Below, piece after piece: positions 43,135 through 54,642 of a stretch of DNA of 64,000 nucleotides. The DNA is from Aquarana catesbeiana (lineage: Eukaryota; Chordata; Amphibia; Anura; Ranidae). The notes beneath the pieces were generated by a model, which ran no database searches, was not told the DNA's origin, and worked only from the letters and a program-made list of their open reading frames with translations. Position 1 is the first letter of the stretch, and every line of letters starts with the position of its first letter. The DNA is taken from assembly GCF_042186555.1 (NCBI RefSeq), contig NC_133327.1:327013746-327077745 (forward strand). The letters run 5' to 3'. Both the position numbers and the translations under genes were made by a program.

Positions 43135-43768
43135 GACATTCCATACCCAAACACAAAGTCAGCTACCAAACACTTCCATCAGCCGAACCAGGAACCCATG
43201 CAAATAATTCTCCCCCAAATACGAGACAAGATGCTCTGTCTTGAGGGTCAAGCAGGAATAATCTCCTTTATTTTCACACATGGACACAACAGATAAAATA
43301 ACTCAGAGACTCTTTCTCCCCACCCTTGGAAAACCGGGCAGGCCAAACTGTCCAATGACAATGGACACACAGGTCAGGTGTGTCCAACATCTCATCAGCA
43401 CACAGTCTTATCAGCAAGGAGAGCTGCTGGAGGAATCCCCCCTCCCTCCATAGATATACACATCCTGTGATCCAAGGCAGACAAACACAATAGTGGAATA
43501 CAGCCCCACCCCAAACTAGCACAGCAAACAGTACACAACAACATTGTGAAGCAGTCACTATTTATAATATGGCACATACGGGGTTCCCAGAGTTTTGTGT
43601 TTTTGGGGGGGGCATGGACTTCAATCCAAAGTAACATTAGTTCAGGGTCCCCAGGCATACACCTCACAAAGAGTATTGTTCCCTTAAAATCCAGGGCCCA
43701 TAGTCGAAAGGCAAGAGGCCTGCATTCAGTCTTCTCCAAAAGCCTCTGTCCCGGATAGGTCTGTCACA
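43135..43768 (-). mobile_element. Solo LTR (TGTGACAGACC family), copy 1
   Basis: On the minus strand it begins TGTGACAGACCTA (43768) and includes 'gtgaggtgtatgcctgggga' and 'gccatatta' blocks shared with 49962-50752, then a poly(A) signal AATAAA (43272-43267). No internal retroviral genes are adjacent. The 3' border is approximate. It lies in the CEP162 intron in sense orientation. The parent could be an endogenous retrovirus or a Gypsy-type element; the LTR alone does not decide. Confidence 0.75.
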
Positions 43769-44406
43769 CCATTTTTACCCCATTTTTTTTGCTTTTTTGT
43801 ACATGGAAACTATTGCCAGAGAAAGGCAGGTAGCATTTTCAGAAGGAGAGGTTAACAAGGACAGATGTACAATCGCTTCTTCTGGGGTTTTGACAGGCTG
43901 CCGGCAACCTGTAAAAATGTAAGACAGGCTGAAATATATGCTGTGGGTGAATGCTGTACCAAGTGGTACTCGCGTATAGGGTCTTATGCATTCAGGAACA
44001 TATGCACAGAACACAGAATATTTGTATTCTGAGCATATGTCCCTAAATTAGAGTACCGCTCAGTATATACTCCAGCCACAGCATATTTCAGCCGGTCATA
44101 GAATTTAAGAGACTGTAGGCAGTGAGCTGGGTGCTGCACCTGTGCCTCCTAGGCCAATATTGTCACATACAAGATGGCTATGCCCAGCAGCAGCCTCAAG
44201 TTTGTTCAATACTATAACATATCAATAAATTACAGAGATAAAATGCATGAAACAAGGAAACTTGACATATAATCTAATGGAAAGATTGTTGGGGGATAGT
44301 ATGGGGTTAGGATATCCAAGTCAAAATGTCACATTAAAAATATTGTAAAATGCTTTATCTTGCGGTTTAGTTTGCAACTTGATAACTTTTGAGCAGGATA
44401 CATTAC
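43769..44406. other. Intron sequence without recognised features
   Basis: Between the solo LTR and exon A. Two near-palindromic bits (gtatttgtattctgagcatatgt near 44015) but no identified element. Confidence 0.4.
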
Positions 44407-44593
44407 CATATTAAAGCTGTAAGCTTTGTTGAATCTGTAGAGTCCAGCTCCTTATTTAATCTGGAATAATCAATAGTAGATGAAGCTCCATTCTCAAGCT
44501 TAGCAAAAAATCTCTCCTTTTCTTCTTGTTCTTCTAAAGTGTCCAAGCCAACTCCATGAGTACTTTGATTAGGCCCATAGGCCATAACAGATT
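44407..44593 (-). CDS. cep162: CEP162 coding exon (exon A, the most 5' exon found)
   Basis: A 187-nt exon with acceptor 'attctatag' (ending at 44594) and donor 'gtaatg' (from 44406). It starts in phase 1 and ends in phase 2, fitting exon B. The peptide holds two blocks nearly identical to human CEP162: GVGLDTLEEQEEKE and then IDYSRLNKELDS, separated by a variable 'RFFAKLENGASST' stretch. This is the best single piece of evidence for the gene. In man these blocks lie in the N-terminal fifth of the about 1400-residue protein, before the coiled coils that bind microtubules. Reading past the donor meets a stop at once. Confidence 0.92.
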
Positions 44594-44757
44594 CTATAGA
44601 ATAATACAAATTTTAAGTTATTTTCACCATCATATTTCAGTTTACACTAGATTTGTTGAGTACTTTTATAAAATGATCCTTCTTTTGCCCTGTTAACAAT
44701 TTCACTGCCCTGTCTACTTTTTCAAATTTTGCTGGTTGCTATGGAAGATTATATATA

Positions 44758-46366
44758 CAGTATCTCACAAAAGTGAGTACACCCCTCACATTTTTGTAAG
44801 TATTTTATGATATCTTTTCATGCGACAACACTGAAGAAAAGACACTTTGCTACAATGTAAAGTAGTGAGTGTACAGCTTGTATAACGGGGTAAATTTGCT
44901 GTCCCCTCAAAATAACTCAACATACAGCCATTAATGTCTAAATCGCTGGCAACAAAAGTGAGTACACCCCTAAGTGAAAATGTCAAAATTGGGCCCAAAG
45001 TATCAATATTTTGTGTGGCCACCATTATTTTTCAGAACTGCCTTATCCCTCTTGGGTATGGAGTTCACCAGAGCTTTACAGGTTTCCACTGGAGTCCTCT
45101 TCCACTCCTCCATGACAACATCACAGAGCTGGTGGATGTTAGAGACCTTGCACTCCTCCACCTTCCATTTGAGGATTCCGCACAGATGCTCAATAGGTGG
45201 GGATGTCTGATGTCTGGAGACATGCTTGGCAGTCCATCACCTTTACCTCAGCTTCTTTAGCAAGGCAGTGGTCATCTTGGAGGTGTGTTTGGGGTTGTTA
45301 TGTTGGAATACTGTGGCCCAATCTCTGAAGGGAGGGAATAATGCTCTGCTTCAGTCTGTCATAGTACATGTTGGCATTCATGGTTCTCTCAATGAACTGG
45401 AGCTCCCCAGTGCCGGCAGCAGTCATGCAGCCCCAGACCATGACACTCCCTCCACCATGCTTGACTGTAGGCAAGACACACTTGCCTTTGTACTCCTCAC
45501 CTGGTTGCCGCCACACACGCTTGACACCATCTGAACCAAATACGGTTTATCTTGGTCTCATCAGACCACAGGGAATGGTTCCAGTAATCCATGTCCTTAG
45601 TCGGCTTGTCTTCAGCAAACTGTTTGCGGGCTTTCTTGTGCATCATCTTTAGAAGAGGCTTCCTTCTGGGACGACAGCCATTCAGACCAATTTGATGCAG
45701 TGTGCGGCCTATGGTCTGAGCACTGACAGGCTCCCCACCCTACCCCTTCAACCTCTAAAGCAATGCTGGCAGCACTCAAACATCTATTTCTCAAAGACAA
45801 CCTCTGGATATGACGCTGAGCACGTGCACTCAACTTCCATGGCGAGGCCTGTTCTGAGTGGAACCTGTCCTGTTAAACCGCTGTATGGTCTTGGCCACTG
45901 TGTTCCAGCTCAGTTTCAGGGTCTTGGCAATCTTCTTATAGCCTAGGCCATCTTTATGTAGAGCAACAATTCTTTTTTTCAGATCCACAGAGAGTTCTTT
46001 GCCATGAGGTGCCATGTTGAACATCCAGTGACCAGTAAGAGAGTGAGAACGAGAACACCAAAATTTAACACACCTGCTCCCTATTCACACCTGAGACCTT
46101 GTAACAATAACGAGTCACATGACACCGGGGAGGGAAAATGCTAATTGGGCCCAATTTGGACATTTTCAATTAGGGGTGTACTCACTTTTGTTGCCAGCGG
46201 TTTAAACATTAATGGCTGTGTGTTGAGTTATTTTAAGGGGACAGCAAATTTACACTGTTATACAAGCTGTACACTCACTACTTTACATTGTAGCAAAAGT
46301 GTCAATTCTTCAGTGTTGTCACATGAAAAGATATAATAAAATATTTACAAAAATGTGAGGGGTGTA
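44758..46366 (-). mobile_element. Tc1/mariner-like element, copy E, nearly full length
   Basis: The left terminus 'cagtatctcacaaaagtgag' follows TA. A second direct copy of 'aaaagtgagtacacccct' lies at 44955-44972, so the terminal region is of the IR/DR type. The right side keeps the inner repeat (46163-46196) but stops at 'gaggggtgta' (46366), losing the last about 20 bases. Same family as copy B. Elements with this terminus are known from fishes and frogs. Confidence 0.9.
45050..46012 (-). pseudogene. Tc1-like transposase, frameshifted
   Basis: N-terminal domain from about 46012: 'KELSVDLKKRIVALHKDGLG' and 'NTVAKTIQRFN'. A central piece near 45480-45400 shows 'VKHGGGSVMVWGCM' and 'MNANMYYD'. 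The second Asp region (near 45290-45200) is broken by frameshifts. Inactive. Confidence 0.87.
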
Positions 46367-46497
46367 TACAGGAAGTACAGTATACAGGAAGTACCTCAGT
46401 TTTATAGCAAAGCAATTAATATCCCAGCAAGAGAGGAGGGGCCTCTGTGTCCCATGATGTACTCCAAGAAAAGGATTTTACAGGTAAGCTGCATTAA

Positions 46498-47606
46498 CCA
46501 CTTACGGACCGCCTCACGCCGATATACATCCTAACGTTGAAGAAGAATATCGTTATGGCAGCAGCTAGCTGCCACAACCCCGGTATCCTCTTCTTCGGCC
46601 GGCGGTCTGCTTTCCAATAAGAGTGTCTCTGCACCAGATTGGCAGCAAGATCACTTTCATCGGCGGTGGAAGAGGGGCACCCCCCTCCCACCATGCTTCG
46701 GTGCCCTCAGCCGCTTACTGGCGCCAACGACAGTGGTGGAGGCAATCGAATGTTATCCCTTGCTGGGTATGGAGACGAGTGAGGGGAAGATGGCCCCCAT
46801 CCGTCTCCATACCATTGCAGGGCGGAAATTACGTCAAAACGTCACTTCCGCCCATAGCGCTTAAAAGGGCCATTTTTTTTTTTTTTTTAAATTGTTATTG
46901 CATTTTAGTGTAAATATGAGATCTGAGGTCTTTTTGACCCCAGATCTCATATTTAAGAGGTCCTGTCATGCTTTTTTTCTATTACAAGGGATGTTTACAT
47001 TCCTTTTATTAGGAATCAAAGTGGCACATTTTTTTTTTTAAAGAACAGTGTAAAAATAAAAAAGGTAAAATAAATAAGAAAAAAAAAAAAAAATGTTAAA
47101 CGCGCCCCGTCCTGCCGAGCTTGTGTGCAGAAGTGAACGCATAGTAGCGCCCGTATACGAAAACGGTGTTCAAGCCACACATGTGAGGTATCGCCGCGAT
47201 TGGTAGAGCAAGAGCAATAATTCTAGCCCTAGACCTCCTCTGTAATTCAAAACATGCAACCTGTGGAATTTTTAAAATGTCGCCTATGGAGATTTTTAAG
47301 GGTAAAAGTGTGTCGCCATTCCACGAGCGGGCGCAATTTTGAAGCATGACATGTTGGGTATCAATTTACTCGGCGTAATATTATCCTTCAAAATATAAAA
47401 AAAATTGGGCTAACTTTACTGTTGTCTTAGTTTTTAATTCAAATAAGTGTATTTTTTCCAAAAAAAGTGAGCTTGTAAGACCGCTGTGCAAATACGGTGG
47501 GACAGAAAGTATTGCAACGACCACCATTTTATTCTCTAGGGTGTTAGAAAATAAACGTATAATGTTTGGAGGTTCTAAGTAATTTTCTAGCTAGGTCCTT
47601 AAGTGG
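46498..47606. mobile_element. TTAA-flanked element (CCACTT family) inserted in a DIRS element
   Basis: TTAA-CCACTTACGGACCGCC at the left (46494-46497) and TCCTTAAGTGG-TTAA at the right (47607-47610). Same orientation and blocks as 18922-20205. The DIRS sequence on both sides joins to 'gctgcattaaaaatccta', comparable to 'gctgttataaaaatccta' in copy 2. Confidence 0.9.
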
Positions 47607-47893
47607 TTAAAAATCCTAATTTCTTTATCAACCATCACGGGACACAGAGCAGCCATAGTAATTACTATGTGGGATGTCCCAAAGCAATGCCCTGTAGGGG
47701 AGAGAGACACATATCAAAGCAGGCCGCCATAAGACGTGAGGACCTATACTGCTGCCTGCATCCTCCTGCTGCCTTACATCCACCTGGTAAAATTTAGTAA
47801 ATGTACGTACTGACGACCAAGTCATGGCCTTGCAAACCTGAGCCATAGAGGCATACTGCCCATGAAATACTCACTCCCCTGGTAGAGTGCGCT

Positions 47894-48899
47894 CTAATTT
47901 GAATTTAAAGGTGGAATCCTTCTTTTCAATCCATAAGCCTGAATTATAACCCAACAAATCCACTGTGAAATAGCGATTTTGACACTGCCTGCCCTTTTCT
48001 GGGCCCCTTTGGCAGCAAAAACAAAGCAGTCTTCCGCATCTGCGCAGTTACCTTCAGATAGATCCTGACAGCTCTCACCACATCGAGAGAATGCAATAAT
48101 TTTTCTTCCGCAGAATGAGGTTCTTGGAAAAAAAAAAGGCAGGGAGACATCTTGATTCAAGTGAAAACTGGACACTACCTTAGGCGGAAAGGTAGTCTTT
48201 ATGAATAATTAAGTATGGCTCTTTATAAGAAAAGGCAGCCAATTCTGATACTTTCCTTGCCGAAGTTACTGCCACCAAGAAAACCAACTTCCTTGCCAAA
48301 AGATCAAGGGAATATGGCGCAAAGGGTTGCTTTTGCAAGACCGATAAAACTAGATTCAAATCCCACCGGCACAATGGCCGCCTGACTGGCAGAGTTATAC
48401 GAGTTATCCCTTGTATATAGGCCCGGATCAAAGAATGCGAAGCAAGCAGTCTTTGAAAGAACACTGATAAGGCCAAGATCTGACCCTTGATGGTACTCAA
48501 GGCTAGCTTACTATCTACCCCCAATTGTAGGAAGGCAAGAATTCTTCCTATGACATACTTTTGAGGATGACATCTTTTGGCTTCACACCAGGAAACATAG
48601 AACCTCCAGATCCTATAATAAATGGCCCTAGAAGCCGCCTTCCTTGCATTAATCAGGGCAGTCAGCACTGAGCCCGAAAGCCCTCGAACCTTCAAAATCT
48701 GGGCTTCAATAGCCAAACCATTAAACTTAGCGATTGTAAGGCAGAATGGAACACCGGTCCTTGCGAAAGCAAGTCTGGACTGGATGGAAGAGTCCACGGT
48801 TTCCCTACTGCCAACCTTATGATCTCTGCATACCAGGATCTTCTGGGCCATGCCGGGCTTCCCAGTATCGCCAGTTTCCCTTCCTCCTTGATCCTGCAT
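47894..48899 (-). pseudogene. DIRS tyrosine recombinase, frameshifted
   Basis: A 239-codon frame (48899-48180) covers the N-terminal and central parts: 'GLSGSVLTALINARKAASRA', 'LALSTIKGQILALSVFF' and 'TSARKVSELAAF' (the catalytic Arg region with a Lys neighbour). It continues frameshifted through 'DVSLPFFFP' and a stretch before the HSTR motif, which is lost. Inactive. Confidence 0.87.
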
Positions 48900-49180
48900 A
48901 GAAGCTGCGGTAGCAGCTGAACTGGAGGGGAACGCATAAATCAGTAAAAACTGATCCTACGGGGGTCACTACCGCATCTGTCCCGAATGCGAGTGGATCC
49001 CTTGTCCTTGACACAAAGCTGTCCAATTTCTTGTTGAACCTGGACGCCAATAGATCTAGGTCTAGGGTACCCAACTTTTGGCATATGGCTGAAAAAACCT
49101 CGGGATGCAGGGACCATTCCCCAGGGGACAATTGTTGGCGGCACAAGAAGTCCGCTTGCCAATTCTCCACTCCCACAGTG

Positions 49181-49961
49181 TCATTCCAGCCTCCTCCTGG
49201 CCCCGGTGGCGCCTATGATGGACGTAGTGGGCAGGACTTTTTGTACGTCACTCGGCCGCGCTGGATAAGCGGGAGATCGTTCCCTATCGCCTGTGGAAAA
49301 GGCTCGGGGCTAATAACGAGATTTGGACTATCAAGTCCCAGGGGTTTTTGGGGGCACACTTGGGGCTCCAGCCCCCCCCTTCCGACACCACTGGTCACAG
49401 CCCATGCTATCACAAGGGATGTTTGTTCATCCCATGTGATAGCTAAAAAAGTGATTAAAAATAAATATTAAAAAAAAGGTACGGTATAAAAATAAATACA
49501 ATTTGAGCGGAAGGGCGGCCATGTTGCCATGAGGTCCACAGCTTCATCAAAGCCTCTTGAGACATAACACCAGCCGCCTCTTGAGACATAACACCAGCCC
49601 ATAGATACTAGTGTATCTAGTATCACAGATCTCTCATAGTAAGTGTGAGTACTTACTATGAGAGATCTGTATGGCCAGACAAGTCATGATTATATATACT
49701 GCTTACTTACTGCTTAATCCAGGGGGTCTGTACAACTAAGTCGATACACCTCTAGCAGCGTACTTTAAAGTGTTTGGTCTCCACAATACTTTGAATTTGG
49801 CACAAAAATTGCATGGGGCCTGGTGCATTTTAAACAGGTGTATACTTGCAAAACTTCAGAATAACGTGCATTTGGTCTGCAGGTGCTTACTTTTAGGCTG
49901 AAGCAGGAAAAGGCTGCATGACATGCATATGTGCTAAAACTAGTGATAACTAGTATGGGGC
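49181..49961. other. Unclassified repeat-like sequence with a hairpin
   Basis: 49181-49500 is a GC-richer segment with a self-complementary pair ('atcacaagggatg' / 'catcccatgtgat', 49409-49441). At 49555-49600 the 24-base unit 'gcctcttgagacataaca' is duplicated. 49625-49670 is a perfect 20-bp stem (acagatctctcatagtaagt) with a 6-base loop. No gene is seen. Confidence 0.55.
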
Positions 49962-50752
49962 TGTGACAGACCTAGCCAGGAGAGAGACTTTTGGAGGGGA
50001 CTGAATGCTAGCCTCTTGCCGATCGATCGTGGGCCCTGGCATTTGGGGGAACGGTGCTCTTAGTGAGCTGTATGCCTGGGGACCCTTGAGGTGGTATTAC
50101 TGTGGATTCGGGTCCTGGTTCCCCAGGACACACAGACTCTGGGGACCCTGGATTTGCCATATTAGAAATACTGGCTGATTCATAATGCTGAGACAAATAC
50201 TGTTAGGAGATGCTGATGTCAATTCCAGCCACCTGTCTGTCTGTTGCCTGCTAGAATGTGTATTGTAAATAAGTCTAGTATGGAATCTAAGAGTCATTAG
50301 ATCCCCATTGTTGTTTGTGCTAATTAACTCTGCTATTCTGTTCATTTGCGATAATGTTGATTGGGTTTTCTGAGCTACAAGACGGCCAGTCTGGCCTAAA
50401 AGTCATGTCTGAGTCATCTAGGCTGTCTAAAGGGATTAGTTAATTAGCCCATATTAATTAGGTTTCTGGTCACAGGTGTATGTTCAGAGTAATATGAGCA
50501 GGAGGTATACACCTCCTCTTTTACTGTATAAAAGAGCCTGTATTCCTTGCAATAAATGAGATTCCTGTTTGAACTTACATACAGCCTGCCTGGTGTTTGT
50601 TCTGAGCTACACAACTGGATTAGAACGGCACAGAGCTGTAGTTCTAGTCCCGGAGCATCGGATGACCGAACCATCAGATGTTGCGATCTGCAATCTGATT
50701 CTATAGCTACAGAGGAGTGTCGGGAGAGTGGAGCAGTTGGGCAGGTGTAGCA
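49962..50752 (+). mobile_element. Solo LTR (TGTGACAGACC family), copy 2
   Basis: Begins TGTGACAGACCTA and ends in CA (50751-50752). A TATA box (TATAAAAG, 50527-50534) is followed by a poly(A) signal AATAAA (50551-50556), the usual U3-R-U5 spacing of a compact R. The first half aligns with the minus-strand LTR at 43135-43768. No internal genes adjoin it. The target duplication is not obvious. Confidence 0.8.
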
Positions 50753-50892
50753 TAGTAGAACTGCAACTAACAATTATTTTCATAATCGATTAGTTGGGCG
50801 AAATTTTTTTTTCCGAATTAATCGGAAAAAAATCATAAAGAAAAAAAAAAACGTAATATGCCATTTTTTCATTTAAAATTATAATGAAAAAA
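50753..50892. other. Unclassified AT-rich repeat fragment
   Basis: Contains 'aactgcaactaacaattatt' and 'ataatcgattagttgggcg', of the kind found in dispersed vertebrate repeats, but too short to assign. Confidence 0.35.
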
Positions 50893-52580
50893 AAAATGGA
50901 GTGGGGGAACTCTGCAGGTGAATCTACTAGATTCCAAGTTCCACGACAAGTTGGGACAGATTGTGTCCTTGAAGAGGGTCCCACTGGCAATAGGGGTAGA
51001 TGTACTGGTAACGCCTTAGGGACCAGTTCTCCCTCATTTGATGCATTCCCTCCGTTTCGACTTCTGTCACATCTTTTGCATTAAATCCAGAAGAGGGTAA
51101 CGCTGATAATAATGTTAGCCGAATTAGCCCAGGAGGGCTTGGTACACCGTCATAGCGAGTCTTGCGGGGGTCGCTCCTGGGACACTTCCAGTCCAGCGGG
51201 TCCTAATGGTCTTGAGTCCTTTATCTCAGCACTGTTGAGCCCCTGGAAGCCAGCTTCAGGGAACTTCAATTACAGGACTTGGAAATATTTTTTTCCTGGG
51301 GTGAAGCCAGGAAGTAGCACACGCAGAAATATGCAAGTGGGTGATTTTCTTTTTCTTTCTCCAATCAGTACAGGAAAGGAGATTGGCCTCAAGTACCGTT
51401 AAGGGTCAGGTTTCTTCACTATACATTTTTTTCCAGAGGCCGTTATTTCTCACGCCTTGATTCATACTTCATACAGAGTGCAACATAGACAGTCCCGCCT
51501 GTCAGGCAAATATTGTGTCCTTGGGAACTTGAATTTGATCTTGACTGTCCTTGCAGAGGCCACTTTTTCAACCAATCGGGGCAATCTGTTGGTTCTTTAT
51601 CTCGGAAAGTGGCTTCTTTGGCTATCACTTCACTAAGTGGAGTGTCAGGGTTTCTGGCTCTTTCATACAAAGGAGCCGTTCTTGGTCTCACATCATAAAG
51701 TCATCCATTTTTGCCTAAAATGGTATCTGGTTTTCACTTAAATCAAGATAATGTCTTGCCTTCTTTCTGATCCTCAGTTGGCAGGAATTAGATCACTGCA
51801 TACTCTGGAGGTAGTTCTGGCGGTCAGGATTACTTGCTTGATTTGTCTGTACAGGTCAGGAATACTGGTTTGTGCTACCAGTAGAGCCCAGGATGGGCAG
51901 GAGGCATCCAAGTTAACTATTTTCATTGGATTTGCCAGTTAATTTTTCAAACCTATGGCTTGAAAAGGCAAGGTCCCCCACCCCATTTTTGATAATCGCG
52001 CTCGGTACCAGGTGTGTGGGGGCATCTTTGGCCACCCGCCATCAGGTGTCAGTGGCTCAGGATTTAAGGCCATTACATGGTCTTTTTTTCATACATTCAC
52101 AGAATTTTACCAGATAGATATCAAAGCCACAGAGGATACTGCTTTGGCCACAGTAGGTTTTGGGCAGCAGCAGGAGTCCTTCTCAGGTGGCAGTTTCTGA
52201 GATTGTCTCCCTCCCCTCAAGGGCATTGCTTTAGGACATCCCATATAGTCATTATGGTTGCTCTGTGTCCTGTGATGTACGATACAGAAAATAGGATTTT
52301 TCCATCATACTTACCTGTAAAATCCTTTTCTTGGAATACATCATGGACACAGAGGTCCCTCCCATCTTTTTTGGGATATTCATTGCTTTGCTATAAAACT
52401 GAGGTCCTTCCTGCGTAGGAGGGGTTATATAGGGGAGGACTTCCTGTTTAACTATCTGCCAGTGTCCATCCACCAGTAGGTGGCGTATAACCCATACAGT
52501 CATGTTTGCTCTGTGTCCCGTGATGTACTCCAATAAAAGGATTTTACAGGTAAGTATGATGGAAAAATCATATTTTTTCT
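50893..52580 (+). mobile_element. DIRS-like retrotransposon, family A, copy 4, 5'-truncated
   Basis: The only family A copy on the plus strand. A decayed end of the RT-RNase H linker lies near 50930-51080 and a decayed tyrosine recombinase at about 51120-52200. The internal complementary region is at about 52240-52345 ('acatcccatatagtcattatg', 'gtacgatacagaaaatagg') and the terminal repeat at about 52350-52575 ends 'ggattttacaggtaagtatg'. Confidence 0.82.
51120..52200 (+). pseudogene. DIRS tyrosine recombinase, decayed
   Basis: Recognisable only by comparison with copies 1 and 3. The equivalent of 'GLSGPVISTLINARKPAS' is near 51205-51260, of the 'SLHSLDVVRAVKAYL' block near 51795 ('SLHTLEVVLAVR'), and of the AHSTR-WAVHHRAS region near 51985-52050 ('GTRCVGASLATRHQVS'), where the catalytic HxxR is degraded. 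Several stops. Confidence 0.78.
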
Positions 52581-52973
52581 TTATTTCAGAGCCTATAGGG
52601 AGAGTCTGGAGGAGTGTTGGGGATTTGAATATATAGAAGCAGACAGAAAAATGGTCTGGAGAGGAAAGGGTGGGCATAGCTGCATGGAAGAATGATCTAC
52701 ACGGAGGATAAATGTTAATAAAAAAAAAATATAATGCGAAAGCATTTCTAAGCAGTTTGATGGTGTTTTATTACACAAGAAGTGCCTTTTTTCTTTTCTT
52801 CTGAATTCACAGAGAGCTTGGGGGAGTGTTGAGAACCCCAAGGAGACAGAAAAAGCATCTGGGTATCAAAGGGTATATTTGCCTTTACTGATAAACTGGA
52901 AGGAATTGGGAGAGACTTTCATACACAGGAGCAGGTGGTCTGCATAATACACACTAAAACTGAGTGCATTATG

Positions 52974-53030
52974 ATTATTACACAGGATTTATATAGCGCC
53001 AACAGTTTGCGTAGTGCTTTTCATAAACTT
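52974..53030. repeat. SINE tail fragment
   Basis: The stretch 'ttatatagcgccaacagttt' and 'gcgtagtgctttt' resembles the 'tatatagcggcttcaattta' / 'cgcagcgctttac' tail of the SINE at 41476-41806. No head or duplication is visible. Confidence 0.5.
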
Positions 53031-53575
53031 TATTTTTTATGGTTCCATGCTTGAATGGTTATTTTATATTTCTGCAACTGAATGACAGCAGCCACTCATA
53101 TTGAAAATTGACTGCATATATAAGCACAAAAAAAAAAAAGTGGTTACCTTTTAAATCCCAACTTAAAGTCTGGGGCTGTTGTGTCTGAACATATAAGTAA
53201 GAATCCACAGAGCTGTATAAAGGAGGCATGATTGCTAAAACTACATGTTTTTGTGGCGATGGAATCAGTGATTACTTTGATCTGAAAATTCTGAATATAC
53301 AGTGCTGTGTGCAAAAAAAGAAAGTGGGGAAAGTTACAGGTGTTATCACTATTATTTACAAAGATGGTGGTTATATTGAGAGCAGATGAATCAGTGCTGT
53401 GGAGGGGTGATCGCCAAAACTACAAATATTCTGTGTATGTGCATATGTCAGAGTAAATTACAAAATGCCAAACATTAAAATGAACACCTGAAATGATTAT
53501 AGTAAATGCTTTATTAACGTCAACCTTCATATTATTTTCAAGGCCATTTAGAACACTACAGTACTTTCTGGAGAT

Positions 53576-54642
53576 TACCGTATAAGTCGAGTTTTTCAGC
53601 ACATTTTTTTGTGCTGAAAGTGCCCCCCTCGACTTATACTCGAGTCAAGCACTTTTCTGCAGCAAAAAATTTCATTTTCCGAACCGATTTTGGGGCATCG
53701 TATCTCAGGGCCACTTGGTCCTAGGAACCCCAAATATTTTGTGGTACCAGTTCCACTGGGTTTGCACACCAAATTTGGAGTTCCTAGCACCAAGTGGCCC
53801 CAAAATCGGTTTGGAAAATATGATTCTCTGCTGCAGAAAAGTGCTTGACATTTTCTGAACCGACTTTGGGGCCCTGTATCTCAGGGCCACTTGGTGCTAG
53901 GAACCTCAAATTTAGTGTGCAAACCCAGTGGAACTGGTACCATAAAACATATCCATAGCTGGGGTTCCTAGCACCAAGTGACCCAGAGATACGGGGCCCC
54001 AAAGTAGGTTTGGAAAATGTCATTCTCTGCTGCAGAAAAGTGCTTGACATTTTCTGAACCGATTTTTGGGGCCCTGTATCTCGGGGCAGCTTAGTGCTAG
54101 GAACCCCAAATGTTGTGTGCAAACCCAGTGGAACTGGTACCATAACATATCCAAAGCTGGGGTTCCTAGCACCAAGTGGCCCCGAGATACGGGGCCCCAA
54201 ATAGGTTCAGAAACATTTTCTGAACCTATTTTTGCTAGAAACCCCAGCTTTGGAAATTTTATGGTGCTAGTTCCAATGGGTTTGCACACCAAATTTGGGG
54301 TTCCTAGCACTAAGCGGCCCTGAGATACGGGGCCCCCAAATTCGGTCAACTGTGTCCATCTGCAGCAATGTCATTTCGGGACCCTTTGGGTTCAGAGACC
54401 CCAAATTTTGGCTGCAGCTAGGGGGCATCTAGGAACCCTTAACTACTGAGTTTGAAGTTCAGGGGACCTATGGCTGCAAATGGGCACAGTAAGGCTGCAA
54501 ATGGGCATTGTTGCCCCTTTTTTCCACTTAGAGTAGCTGTGCATTTCTCACCCTTGTCTTATACTCGGGTCAATACATTTTTCCCAGTAAATTAGGGCCT
54601 CGACTTTTACTCGGATCGACTTATACTCGAGTATATACGGTA
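53576..54642. mobile_element. TIR element with TACCGTATA termini and internal inverted arrays
   Basis: Left end TACCGTATAAGTCGAG and right end CTCGAGTATATACGGTA. Inside, a unit with 'ccgattttggggccctgtat', 'ggtgctaggaacc' and 'aacccagtggaactggtacc' occurs about four times, alternating in direct and inverted orientation (about 53680-54345). No long reading frame with a recognisable domain is present. The class is unknown. Confidence 0.75.

Larger units (their letters stand above)
46367..49180 (-). mobile_element. DIRS-like retrotransposon, family A, copy 3, truncated at both ends
   Basis: The 3' side keeps 'gtacctcagttttatagcaa' and the left half of the internal complementary region. It is then split by a TTAA element (46498-47606) and continues with the right half ('tcaaccatcacgggacacag'). 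A decayed tyrosine recombinase follows (48899-47894), then the RNase H linker with 'LDLLASRFNKK' (about 49060) and the end of RNase H ('ENWQADFLCRQQ', about 49165). RT and gag are missing. Confidence 0.87.
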
